This document shows positions 10,224-18,129 of a DNA stretch of 64,000 bases, one piece after another. How positions within the stretch are numbered: position 1 is the stretch's first letter; every line of letters begins with the position of its first letter. The translations under genes and the position numbers were made by a program. The notes beneath the pieces were generated by a model that saw only the letters and a list, made by a program, of their open reading frames with translations, was not told where the DNA came from and did not search any database. The stretch is from JABDBE01 sp963832245 (lineage in GTDB: Bacteria; Acidobacteriota; Terriglobia; Terriglobales; Acidobacteriaceae): NCBI GenBank assembly GCA_963832245.1, contig CAWHTG010000004.1:2852001-2916000 (forward strand). The letters are read 5' to 3'.

Positions 10224-11219
10224 TTAGCGTCGAGCTGCGGTTCCCGCGTCCACATCGGCAAACGAAAATGCAGTCGAAACGTTGGGATACTCTTTCCCCG
10301 CTATCTCCACATAGGGATACACAAAATAATTTAGCGGCTTCCCATCCTGCTTGGGGCTCAATTCCAGATCGCGTCCCATCGTGAACTCGACGCGATTGGC
10401 ATCGTGAGCGCCGAAAAAATAGTCTTTTTTCTCGGGATGCTTCCACGCCTCCGAAATGTCGACGGGAATCCACCCGTGCTGCGGTTCGAAGAAATCGGCC
10501 CAGCAGTGGTATCCGGCAACTTCGGCTGAGTGCTTGTCGGGCGGCAGGGGAAACCCTATTTCGAAGCGCGCTGGAATGCCCTGCGAACGTGCCATGGCGA
10601 TGAATAGCGAATGAAAGTCGGTGCAGTTGCCTTTCTTGGCGTCGCAGGCGTAGAGTACGTCTCCGCGTCCCCAACCCGTGCCGGTCTTGTCGTAACGCAT
10701 AGTCATGAACACATAGTCGTAAATGGCGCGTGTCTTGTCGAGCGGTGTGGTCTTGCCCTCGGTAACCTTCACGGCCAATTCGGCCGGCAGACCCGTCGTA
10801 GGTACGAGCGCATCCGGCGCGAGATATTCTTTTCTTTCGCGGTCACTAAGCTTTACAGCCTGAAGATGTGGCGAATAGATGCCAAGCGTGAGCCGTTCAT
10901 GGCGGACCACGTCATAGACAATCTCGAAATGCATCTCTGGCTGTTTGGCCTTCGAAGCCTCCGCGTAATACATTTCGTTTCCGAATTTCGATTCATGAGT
11001 CTTCTTGAGTGGGAGATCACCGGTTGCGGAGACGACTTGCACAATTTGGAACGCATCTGAGTGCGCTTGCGGAATCCAGATTCGTAGCTTCTCCCCCGCA
11101 GGAAGGTCCTTCACCGTGAAGCTATAGTGAAATGTGAAATGGCGAGTTTCCTGTGCGGACGCCGGCGTCGCGCGCGCAAGGAGGGACAGAGCGACCAGGA
11201 ACAAAACTTTCCTAAACAT
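10224..11219 (-). CDS. Secreted transglutaminase-like protein
   Basis: ATG 11219 is preceded by AAAGGA seven bases upstream and starts a clear signal peptide (MFRKVLFLVALSLLARATPASA). The open frame also permits a TTG two codons earlier. Residues about 200-280 form a transglutaminase-like/arylamine-type cysteine-protease fold. The catalytic Cys is in GNCTDFHSLFIAMARS, the His in GYHCWADFF and the Asp in WIPVDISEA. Upstream is a beta-rich domain of the type common in bacterial transglutaminase-like periplasmic proteins. Substrate unknown (peptide cross-links or proteolysis). Convergent with the NHL gene. Confidence 0.8.
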   Translation of the reverse strand: MFRKVLFLVALSLLARATPASAQETRHFTFHYSFTVKDLPAGEKLRIWIPQAHSDAFQIVQVVSATGDLPLKKTHESKFGNEMYYAEASKAKQPEMHFEIVYDVVRHERLTLGIYSPHLQAVKLSDRERKEYLAPDALVPTTGLPAELAVKVTEGKTTPLDKTRAIYDYVFMTMRYDKTGTGWGRGDVLYACDAKKGNCTDFHSLFIAMARSQGIPARFEIGFPLPPDKHSAEVAGYHCWADFFEPQHGWIPVDISEAWKHPEKKDYFFGAHDANRVEFTMGRDLELSPKQDGKPLNYFVYPYVEIAGKEYPNVSTAFSFADVDAGTAARR

Positions 11220-11443
11220 GAGCAAATCCTTTCGTTATGTCGAAACCGTTCAATTTGAAACGACACACGAGAGCTTAGGAGTTACACCGTCAAGTGAAGC
11301 CGCGTCGGGGCACTGGCATCGGAAAGATCCTTTACCCAGCCAGAAGATTCATATTCTAAACCAGAGTGAAGACATATTTGCATCTTGCAGCGAGCCGGGC
11401 AACGCCGGACAAAAACTGCTCTCGCTTACGTTAGAATCGTCGC

Positions 11444-12379
11444 GTGCATGCTGCTATTCAATGTCGCGACCTGCGCAAAACCTATGACGGTAAAGTCGAA
11501 GCCGTGCGCGGGCTGAGCCTGGAAATTCAGGTTGGAGAATGTTTCGGCCTGCTGGGCCCGAATGGAGCAGGGAAGACTACTACGATAGAAATCCTTGAAG
11601 GACTGCTCGAGCCCACTTCGGGTGAGGTCACGATTTTTGGTCACACTTGGCGGAAGAATTCGCGCGAAATGCGCGAGTGGCTGGGCATTTCTCTGCAGGA
11701 GACCCGGCTCTCAGAGAAATTGACCGTCCGGGAAACCATTGAATTGTTCGCCAGCTTCTATCGCGAGCCCCGTTCCGCCGATGATGTGCTCGACGACCTG
11801 CAACTCGGCGAGAAGACCGATGCCTTTGTGGGCAAGCTCTCCGGCGGTCAGCGCCAGCGTTTAGCGGTGGCAACGGCGCTCGTAGGAAATCCCAAAATCC
11901 TTTTTCTCGATGAACCCACCACCGGACTCGATCCGCAAAGCCGCCGCCAGCTGTGGGACATCGTCCGCAACTTTCAGCGGGGAGGCGGTACGGTTCTGCT
12001 GACCACTCATTACATGGACGAGGCCGAGCGGCTATGCGATCGGCTTGCGATCGTCGATCATGGCCAGGTCATTGCCGAGGGCACGCCTTCCGAGTTAATC
12101 GAGCGCCTCGGCGGGCATCACGTCGTAGAGTTTGAAGCCAGCGGCCACTCTGGCGACGGTACGGCCGTGGACACCTGGCGGGAACTGCCGAGTGTGGAGT
12201 TGGTGCGGCATGACAATGGTCTGGTGTGCCTCACCGTGCGTGAGCCTCATCTGACGATTCCCGCGTTACTGGAAGCAGTCGGAAAGCAGGGCTCGCAACT
12301 TCTGCACCTCACCACCCGGCAAGCGAGTCTTGAGGATGTGTTTGTGAACCTGACTGGCCGCCACTTGAGAGAAGAGTGA
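11444..12379 (+). CDS. ABC transporter ATP-binding protein (ABC-2 / DrrA type)
   Basis: 311 aa from GTG 11444. No strong ribosome site is visible. Walker A GPNGAGKTTT lies at residues 38-47, the signature LSGGQRQRLAVA near 140, and Walker B ILFLDEPTTGLDP is followed by the switch histidine (TTHYMDEAE). The C-terminal extension of about 90 aa (HVVEFEASG, then LLHLTTRQASLEDVFVNLTGR) is typical of ABC-2 exporters of the DrrA/NodI class. It pairs with the permease 114 bp downstream. Substrate unknown, with an antibiotic, lipid or polysaccharide all possible. Confidence 0.92.
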   Translation: MHAAIQCRDLRKTYDGKVEAVRGLSLEIQVGECFGLLGPNGAGKTTTIEILEGLLEPTSGEVTIFGHTWRKNSREMREWLGISLQETRLSEKLTVRETIELFASFYREPRSADDVLDDLQLGEKTDAFVGKLSGGQRQRLAVATALVGNPKILFLDEPTTGLDPQSRRQLWDIVRNFQRGGGTVLLTTHYMDEAERLCDRLAIVDHGQVIAEGTPSELIERLGGHHVVEFEASGHSGDGTAVDTWRELPSVELVRHDNGLVCLTVREPHLTIPALLEAVGKQGSQLLHLTTRQASLEDVFVNLTGRHLREE

Positions 12380-12413
12380 TGAACGAACTCGTTCTCTATT
12401 GGAAGCTGTGTGG

Positions 12414-12434
12414 GGACGGGTCTTCGACCCGTCC
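12414..12434. repeat. Palindrome GGACGGGTC-TTC-GACCCGTCC
   Basis: Perfect 9-bp stem with a 3-nt loop, inserted between the ATPase and permease genes of the ABC transporter. The same GGACGGGTC core recurs at 43528 and, with GGGCCGGGTC, at 35973. A second small palindrome (GAGCCCGGCTC) follows at about 12440. Confidence 0.85.
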
Positions 12435-12493
12435 AGTCCGAGCCCGGCTCGGTAACGAATTTATAGGGTCGTAAACCGAATCGAGCTTGAACT

Positions 12494-13591
12494 ATGAGCC
12501 TGGCTCAAAAAACTCCGCCACCGCCGACCCGGCTCCCCGCACTGCGCAACGGCCGCTGGTCGGCTTTCACCCACCTGGTGGTGGCGCGCTTGAAAGAGCT
12601 CAAGCGCGAGCCTGAGGTTATCTTCTGGGTGTTCGGATTTCCGCTGCTGCTGGCGTTGGGACTTGGAATCGCCTTCCGCAACAAGCCGGCTGACGTCACA
12701 TCGATTGCGGTCGTCCAAGGTCCCGGAGCGCAGCAGGTGATGTCCCTGATCGAGCCACAAAAGTCCTCGATCCGCGCCGAGATAGCCGACAAGCCACAAG
12801 CACTCGAAGGATTTCGTCTCGGCAAGTATGATCTCGTGGTCGAATCCGACGGCAGCGGCGGGATTCAGTACCTCTATGATCCGGCGCGTCCTGAAAGCGT
12901 GCTCTCGCGGAGTGAAGTGGATGACGCGATGCAAATCTCCGCCGGCCGCAAGAACCCGCTTCCCACTTCCGCAGTCATCTCGAGCGAACCCGGATCGCGC
13001 TACATTGACTTCCTCATTCCCGGGTTAATTGGAATGAACCTGATGAACTCCGGCATGTGGAGCGTTGGTTTCGCCCTGGTAGATATGCGCCAGCGCAAAC
13101 TGCTCAAGCGGTTCGTGGCTACGCCCATGCGGAGAAGCGACTTCCTGCTGGCGCTCGCCGGTGGCCGGTTACTGCTCATGCTCAGTGAAGTTGGGCTTCT
13201 CCTCGGCTTTGGTGTGCTGGTTTTTCATATACCGGTGCGCGGGTCGTTGTTAACGATCCTCCTGCTTAGCGCAATCGGTGCCGTGGCCTTCGCCGGATTG
13301 GGCCTGCTGACGGCGAGCCGTGCCCGGAAAATTGAAAGCGTCAGCGGGCTGATCAATCTGATCATGATGCCGATGTGGATCTTCTCCGGAGTTTACTTTT
13401 CCTATGAGCGTTTTCCCGCGGTCATTCATCCCATTATCAAGGCACTGCCTCTGACCGCGCTCAATGATGCGCTGCGCGCCACGATTCTCGAAGGCGCACC
13501 ACTCACGGCTCAGGCCGGGCGCCTGCTCGTAGTTTTGCTTTGGGGAGGGATTGCTTTCGTGCTTGCCCTGCGCTGGTTCCGCTGGACCTAG
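12494..13591 (+). CDS. ABC-2 type transporter permease
   Basis: 365 aa from ATG 12494. One N-terminal membrane helix (FGFPLLLALGLGIAF) is followed by a periplasmic loop of about 150 aa (IAVVQGPGAQQVMSL onwards) and five C-terminal helices starting at LIPGLIGMNLMNSGMWS. The helix LINLIMMPMWIFSGVYFSYERFP is the conserved ABC-2 membrane signature region. This is the DrrB/YhhJ layout and fits the ATPase upstream, so the two form one efflux system. Together they are separated by only a palindromic repeat. Confidence 0.9.
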   Translation: MSLAQKTPPPPTRLPALRNGRWSAFTHLVVARLKELKREPEVIFWVFGFPLLLALGLGIAFRNKPADVTSIAVVQGPGAQQVMSLIEPQKSSIRAEIADKPQALEGFRLGKYDLVVESDGSGGIQYLYDPARPESVLSRSEVDDAMQISAGRKNPLPTSAVISSEPGSRYIDFLIPGLIGMNLMNSGMWSVGFALVDMRQRKLLKRFVATPMRRSDFLLALAGGRLLLMLSEVGLLLGFGVLVFHIPVRGSLLTILLLSAIGAVAFAGLGLLTASRARKIESVSGLINLIMMPMWIFSGVYFSYERFPAVIHPIIKALPLTALNDALRATILEGAPLTAQAGRLLVVLLWGGIAFVLALRWFRWT

Positions 13592-13602
13592 GCCAATGTA
13601 GG

Positions 13603-13622
13603 CGCGGGCGTCCACGCCCGTG
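13603..13622. repeat. Palindrome CGGGCGT-CC-ACGCCCG
   Basis: Seven-bp perfect stem (extended by GC flanks) between the ABC permease and the convergent msrB gene. Member of the dispersed palindrome family. Confidence 0.75.
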
Positions 13623-13671
13623 CGGCGCCAACTAAGAGCCCGCTGATCGCGAGACCCTGCTACTAATGTCG

Positions 13672-14283
13672 CTAAGTAGTTTTCCGGGCTACGAATTTCA
13701 GTGATGCCGAGTTCATGCAATATCGTAAATGCGTGGGTTCGGGACCATCATCGAATACATGACCCAGGTGCGCATCGCATTCTGTGCACGACACCGCGGT
13801 CCTGACCATGCCATAGCTCGTGTCTCTGATACTGCGAACATTCTCCGGCGCGATTGGAGCCCAGAAGCTCGGCCAGCCCGTTCCAGAATCAAACTTCGTT
13901 TCTGACCCGAACAAGGCGTTATCGCAGCAAATGCAGCGGTAGAGGCCCTGATCGTGGAGGTTCCAATATTTTCCCGAGTATGCGAATTCGGTATCGGCGC
14001 GACGCGTAATGTCGAACGCGTTTGGAGTTAGCTGCTTCCGCCACTCATCGTCGCTTTTGACGACCTTCCGTACTTGAATCGTTCTCTGCCGCTCTCCCGC
14101 ATCGGAAAACTGTACAATCGTGACTTCCTCAGGCGTCTGCTGGGATGCAGTCGCTCGGACAAGCCGTGGTTGTTTCAATGACCACATTGCCAATCCGGCA
14201 ACCGCCGAAAACGAACCCAAGAGGAAAGCCCGCCGCTTCAAGTGCACCCGGTCCTCATCTTTGTCCAGTCCGAATTCAAACAT
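13672..14283 (-). CDS. msrB: Exported peptide-methionine (R)-S-oxide reductase MsrB
   Basis: ATG 14283 has GGAGAG upstream. The longer frame to 14361 overlaps msrA and is unlikely. A twin-arginine-type leader (LKRRAFLLGSFSAVAGLAMW) points to Tat export. The MsrB domain has both zinc CxxC pairs (CICCDNALFGSE and CTECDAHLGHVF), the GTGWPSFW motif and the catalytic Cys in LRYCMNSASL. It reduces methionine-R-sulfoxide, here probably in the periplasm. It lies 19 bp behind msrA on the same strand, forming an msrAB operon whose promoter is at 15021-15050. Confidence 0.93.
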   Translation of the reverse strand: MFEFGLDKDEDRVHLKRRAFLLGSFSAVAGLAMWSLKQPRLVRATASQQTPEEVTIVQFSDAGERQRTIQVRKVVKSDDEWRKQLTPNAFDITRRADTEFAYSGKYWNLHDQGLYRCICCDNALFGSETKFDSGTGWPSFWAPIAPENVRSIRDTSYGMVRTAVSCTECDAHLGHVFDDGPEPTHLRYCMNSASLKFVARKTT

Positions 14284-14302
14284 GAACCACTCTCCACGAA
14301 TG

Positions 14303-14978
14303 CTACTTTCCGGTGTAGAGATCAGGAAACTGCTGCTGAAGGTGAGCGACCTTCGGCGCATCGTTGTAAACGATGTAGGGATTCTGGGGATGATTCGCCG
14401 CGTAGTCCTGGTGGTATGCCTCCGCGGGATAGAAGGCCTTCAACGGAATCACCTGAGTCACAATCGGACGCGGGAAACACGCCGGCCTTTCCAAGTTGCG
14501 CAATGTAGGCTTCAGCAATGCGCTTCTGTTCGTCGCTGTTGTAGAAAATAACCGATCGATACTGAGTGCCTGAGTCGGGACCTTGCCGGTTCAACTCCGT
14601 GGGATCGTGCGCGACCGAGAAGAATACCCGCAACAACTGGCCATAGGTGATCTGTGAGGGATCGTAAGTAATCTTCACCGATTCCGCATGGCCAGTTTCG
14701 CCGGAGCTAACCACTTCGTACTCCGCAGTGTAGGCGGAGCCTCCCGAGTATCCCGAAGTTGCGTTGATTACGCCCTTGACGTGTTGGAAGACGGCCTGAA
14801 TGCCCCAAAAGCAACCGCCCGCAATGACCGCAGTCTGCTCTCCTTTGCTTTTAGCAATGGGCGCATCGACCGCGGGATTCGGGACAGCGGTTATCGCGTT
14901 GTCCCCGGCCCAGCCTGCAATTACCACCGCAAGCACTCCAATTGTGAGTACGACAGAAAGGCGTGAAAAGGTGAACAT
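14303..14978 (-). pseudogene. msrA: Peptide-methionine (S)-S-oxide reductase MsrA, with single-base frameshift
   Basis: ATG 14978 has GAGG six bases upstream and starts a signal peptide (MFTFSRLSVVLTIGVLAVVIAGW). The catalytic GGCFWG motif and most of the fold are present. After AYIAQLGKAGVFP the frame leaves the family sequence, and the genuine C-terminus (RPIVTQVIPLKAFYPAEAYH ... PDLYTGK) continues in another frame ending at 14303. Removing one base from the GGG run at plus-strand 14474-14476 restores a full-length MsrA. It is either a sequencing error or a very recent mutation, because both halves are otherwise intact. Predicted periplasmic repair of methionine-S-sulfoxide, paired with msrB. 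Confidence 0.85.
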
Positions 14979-15020
14979 AACAACCTCTTTCTCGATTCCA
15001 AATCGATGATAAGGCACTGT

Positions 15021-15050
15021 CATTGGAGTCGCGACCATCGCAAAAGTTAC
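15021..15050 (-). promoter_or_regulatory. Candidate ECF-type promoter of msrAB
   Basis: On the minus strand GTAACTTT (15050-15043), 13 bases, then ACTCCAAT (15029-15022). It keeps the TC and AT of the -10 consensus shared with 15083, 15982 and 63939, and has the same spacing. This is the weakest of the four matches. Confidence 0.5.
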
Positions 15051-15082
15051 ACGCCTCGCCGATTCAACGCCCCAGCGCAGCC

Positions 15083-15111
15083 GTAACTTTCAGCTCCATT
15101 ATGCATCTCAT
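15083..15111 (+). promoter_or_regulatory. Candidate ECF-type promoter of the DUF1223 gene
   Basis: GTAACTTT at 15083-15090, 13 bases, then CATCTCAT at 15104-15111, followed 29 bp later by the start codon. Both blocks are identical to those at 15982-16010, which is not expected by chance for unrelated leaders. Confidence 0.7.
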
Positions 15112-15139
15112 GGCAAACGTGAGAGAAATAGGCTGACCG

Positions 15140-15940
15140 ATGAAGATTCTGATCATACCTGCGTTAACTCTTCTTTTGCTTACTGCCGGTGGGGCAATGC
15201 GGGCGGAGTCGCCATTCAGTCCGAATGGGCGCGTTCCCGTGCTGGTGGAACTGTTTACCTCGGAGGGGTGTTCCAGTTGTCCCCCCGCAGATTCATTGCT
15301 CCAGAAGTTAGATCAGCAACCTATCGCTGGAGAAGAGATGATCGTTCTCAGCGAGCACGTTGACTATTGGAACCACATCGGCTGGAAAGACCCATATTCG
15401 GCTCGCTTCTACAGCAACCGGCAGGAAGCGTATGCCCGGCGTCTTGGAGACGATGTTTACACTCCGCAAATGGTCGTGGATGGCACCAGCCACTTTGTAG
15501 GCAGCGACACGGGCTTGGCAGATCACGCTTTCGCCAAAGCGTTGACCAGACCGAAGGTTGCCGTGCGATTGTCGTCGGTTTCTTTGGGCGCGACAAATGT
15601 TTTGCAAGCTCATCTGGAAATCGGTGAGCTGCAGGAATCCTTCGGTCTGCGCGAGGCTGATGTTTACGTTGCTCTCGCTCTCAACCATGCGGAAACGCAA
15701 GTCTCCGGCGGCGAAAACTCCGGGCGGCGACTGTCGCACACGGCAGTAGCCAAGAGTATCGTTAAGGTTGGACGATTGGGAAAAGGACAATCCTTTGCCC
15801 AAGATGTTCAATTGAAACTCGACCCCGGAACGGATGCCCGCAATCTGCGGCTAATCGCATTCGTGCAGGAGGCAGGCCAAGGCCGAGTAGTTGGAGCGGC
15901 GGTGGAAACGGTTGGCGCCGCCGTTGCTCGGCAGAATTGA
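15140..15940 (+). CDS. DUF1223 secreted thioredoxin-fold protein
   Basis: 266 aa from ATG 15140, with a signal peptide (MKILIIPALTLLLLTAGGAMRAE). The conserved DUF1223 start LVELFTSEGCSSCPPADSLL has a CxxC pair at C44/C47, placing the protein in the thioredoxin-like fold. SEHVDYWNHIGWKDPYS and YTPQMVVDG are also family signatures. A C-terminal beta domain of about 100 aa follows. The biochemical role is unknown, and a thiol-redox function in the periplasm is inferred. The promoter is shared in sequence with msrAB and the MXKDX peptide, so it probably belongs to the same oxidation-response regulon. Confidence 0.85.
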   Translation: MKILIIPALTLLLLTAGGAMRAESPFSPNGRVPVLVELFTSEGCSSCPPADSLLQKLDQQPIAGEEMIVLSEHVDYWNHIGWKDPYSARFYSNRQEAYARRLGDDVYTPQMVVDGTSHFVGSDTGLADHAFAKALTRPKVAVRLSSVSLGATNVLQAHLEIGELQESFGLREADVYVALALNHAETQVSGGENSGRRLSHTAVAKSIVKVGRLGKGQSFAQDVQLKLDPGTDARNLRLIAFVQEAGQGRVVGAAVETVGAAVARQN

Positions 15941-15981
15941 CGAGAATCAGGCGGCGTACGCCCGCCCACTCTCCTCCGGTC

Positions 15982-16010
15982 CTGTAACTTTCTAGTTGCG
16001 GGCACATCTC
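15982..16010 (+). promoter_or_regulatory. Candidate ECF-type promoter of the MXKDX peptide gene
   Basis: GTAACTTT at 15982-15989, 13 bases, CATCTCAT at 16003-16010. The spacing and both boxes are identical to the promoter at 15083, about 900 bp upstream. Confidence 0.7.
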
Positions 16011-16069
16011 ATCGCCGGGATCGAGATATTCCGAATCCGACTTCAATCCGGAAAAACTAGGAGAATCTT

Positions 16070-16363
16070 ATGAAAAAGTTGATTTGTAGGTTGATGGCGA
16101 TGTGTTTCCTCACCGTGTCTTTGGCGGTGTTTGCGCAATCCGGCGGCGACACCATGAAACAAGACACCATGAAACAAGACACCATGAAACAAGATGACAC
16201 CAAGCAGGATCAGATGAAGAAAGCTGACATGGCCAAGGACAAGAAGGCCAGCAAGAAGAAGTCGAAGGCCGACAAGATGAAGAAAGACGACTCCATGAAA
16301 CACGAGGACAGCATGAAACATGATGACAGCATGAAGCACGATGACAGCATGAAGCAGAACTAG
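16070..16363 (+). CDS. Secreted methionine-rich MXKDX pentapeptide-repeat protein
   Basis: 97 aa with AGGAGA before the ATG and a signal peptide ending VFAQS. The mature chain is almost only short repeats: MKQDT three times, a Lys-rich middle, then four SMKHD/E-type units. It contains no aromatic residues and looks disordered. This fits the 'pentapeptide MXKDX repeat' family. In Azospira such a methionine-rich periplasmic peptide (MrpX) is a sacrificial hypochlorite scavenger recycled by a YedY/MsrP-type enzyme and controlled by an ECF sigma factor. The matching promoter and partner genes in this window support the same role here (inference). Confidence 0.85.
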   Translation: MKKLICRLMAMCFLTVSLAVFAQSGGDTMKQDTMKQDTMKQDDTKQDQMKKADMAKDKKASKKKSKADKMKKDDSMKHEDSMKHDDSMKHDDSMKQN

Positions 16364-16444
16364 GGCCCAAGAGATTTCAAGTTTATGTCGGGTAGCCGGT
16401 TTGACCATTACGGCTGCCCGAATAATTCAGAGGGGCCGGCAACC

Positions 16445-17044
16445 CTACATGGTTTTTATATCCAGGCTTCGCCACAGATACCAGCAGGCGATGCTGCGAT
16501 ACGGCTCCCAGCTTTTGGCGATCTTTTCCATCTGCAGAGGCTTGGGCAGCCTGCGCTTCTTGTAGTGCTTCTTGATGGCCATCTGGACGCCGAAATCTCC
16601 GGTGGGCAGTACGTTTGGGCGCTTCAGGGTGAACATCAGAAACATGTGCGCGGTCCAAACTCCGACGCCTTTGACTTGCGTGAGGTGCTTGATGACCTCT
16701 TCATCGGTCATCTCGACCAACCGAGTGAAGTCGAGCTCGCCGCGAATTGCGCGCTCTGCCATGTCGCGCAGATAGGAAGATTTCTGTTTCGATAGGCCAA
16801 CCGACCGCAGCTGCTCATCGGTCAGCTTTACGATTCCCTCCGGGGTAACAGGATCACCGGCGAGTGCCGCGAATCGCTTGAAAATGGTTACCGCAGCTTT
16901 CCCGTTCAATTGCTGATAGACAATGGCCTCGGCCAGGCTATGGAAGACGGGCTCGCCAAATTCCATACGGCAGGGTCCGACGCGCTCAATGATGGCACGC
17001 AGGATCGGATCAGATTTTTTCAGGTGAGTGACAGCTTTCCGCAT
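16445..17044 (-). CDS. DNA-3-methyladenine glycosylase, AlkA-like HhH-GPD family
   Basis: 199 aa. The helix-hairpin-helix LTQVKGVGVWTA is at residues 121-132 and the catalytic Asp of the Gly/Pro-rich loop is D150 (VLPTGDFGV). YQQLNGKAA near 43 is the usual AlkA-like N-terminal motif. There is no Fe-S cluster, so it is not an EndoIII/MutY type. It removes alkylated bases to start base-excision repair. The family's normal length is about 200-210 aa. Confidence 0.88.
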   Translation of the reverse strand: MRKAVTHLKKSDPILRAIIERVGPCRMEFGEPVFHSLAEAIVYQQLNGKAAVTIFKRFAALAGDPVTPEGIVKLTDEQLRSVGLSKQKSSYLRDMAERAIRGELDFTRLVEMTDEEVIKHLTQVKGVGVWTAHMFLMFTLKRPNVLPTGDFGVQMAIKKHYKKRRLPKPLQMEKIAKSWEPYRSIACWYLWRSLDIKTM

Positions 17045-17100
17045 GCGAACGTTGGACGAAAGTCAGAATAAAGAGGATAGCAGACCGCTGTCGGATTGGC

Positions 17101-17958
17101 TCAGGCAACGGCCGCTCTTGCCTCCGAGGATATGGCTGAACGTTTGGGACCCGAGGCAGCATCACCGTTAACGGGCGCTGATGTTTTGCCAGCAAGGGCC
17201 GTCCTGGTTTCGGCGACGGCATCCACGCTTTGGCGGAACTTTGCCTGGGTCACATTGCGCAGCATCGCTACCAGCGCCGAGTCTCGAACCCCGCCGAAGA
17301 GCGCCTCGGCCTTTTGGGTCAGCTTTAGCCAGTCGTGCCAGTCGCCAATGACGTCCTGCATGTGCTTGAGTTGATCGATGACGCGCTTGGCCTCAGGGTC
17401 AGGGTTAGCCAGTTCAGCGATGTATCGAGCCCGCTTGCCAATAATCCTGTATTGGTGGAGAGTTCGTTCGGTGACTGGGACATGATCTCGTCCGAGCTTA
17501 GCGAGTTTGCTCAGGGTCAAGGTCAAGGGTTCTGTATTTTTCGGAATATCGATCTCGCTGGCGGCACGCTTCAGGCGTCTGCGTACTTCGGCAGCGGTCT
17601 CACGATCAAAAGCCTTTGCCAGTTTCTGCTCTCGTTTAGCGCGCTCTTGCACCAAAGAATCGACGAACTGCGATTTGTGTCCGTTGCCTTCGGGAGTCTT
17701 CAAGCTCCGCAACGAGGTGATTTCGACATCCAGATCACGCACGCGCCCGGCTTTCTTGCGGAGCTGCGACAACAATTTGAGGAGCTTCTTGTCGTTGCGG
17801 GTCAGCTCTGGGGCAACTTCACTGAGCACAGCCTCGACGCGGCGGCTGTTGGTGCGAAACTTGTGCACGCTCTCCGGAGCAGGGTTCTTCGTCAGCTTGG
17901 TCACCTCGCGGCCCAACTTTTGAAAGGCCAAGCGGCTACGTTTTAAGTCAATCGGCAT
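17101..17958 (-). CDS. CHAD-domain protein
   Basis: ATG 17958 (MPIDLKRSRLAFQKLG) is the likely start, because the open frame to 18096 adds a non-conserved segment. The 285 aa form an alpha-helical CHAD domain with conserved basic/His motifs: VHKFRTNSRRVEAVL, LRDLDVEITSL-like segments and YRIIGKRARYIAELA. CHAD domains bind polyphosphate through these conserved charged helices. It sits divergently from pstCAB-phoU, which fits a role in phosphate/polyphosphate storage (inference). The C-terminal tail is Ala/Ser-rich. Confidence 0.85.
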   Translation of the reverse strand: MPIDLKRSRLAFQKLGREVTKLTKNPAPESVHKFRTNSRRVEAVLSEVAPELTRNDKKLLKLLSQLRKKAGRVRDLDVEITSLRSLKTPEGNGHKSQFVDSLVQERAKREQKLAKAFDRETAAEVRRRLKRAASEIDIPKNTEPLTLTLSKLAKLGRDHVPVTERTLHQYRIIGKRARYIAELANPDPEAKRVIDQLKHMQDVIGDWHDWLKLTQKAEALFGGVRDSALVAMLRNVTQAKFRQSVDAVAETRTALAGKTSAPVNGDAASGPKRSAISSEARAAVA

Positions 17959-18090
17959 ATCCAGCACTGAGATACTGAGAGAACGAAAAACTACAAGGGA
18001 ATCCAGCAAAATGCAATCGAGGAAATTTGACGGATTTATTCCTCTGCAACCGCAGCTAAGTAAAACCCACAGAACAGCAAGCGGGTATTT

Positions 18091-18106
18091 TAACACTGCT
18101 GTAACA
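18091..18106 (+). promoter_or_regulatory. Possible Pho-box-like direct repeat upstream of pstC
   Basis: TAACA at 18091-18095 and TAACA at 18102-18106 repeat with the 11-bp period of PhoB-type half sites, 24 bp before pstC. The match to the enterobacterial CTGTCAT consensus is only partial (CTGTAACA). Confidence 0.35.
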
Positions 18107-18129
18107 CGCTTCTGCTAGCCTGCCAATTG

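Noticed and set aside
16140..16362. Short tandem repeats suggesting a CRISPR array
   Set aside because: The repeats are in-frame MKQDT/SMKHD codons of a secreted protein. No repeat-spacer structure occurs anywhere in the window.
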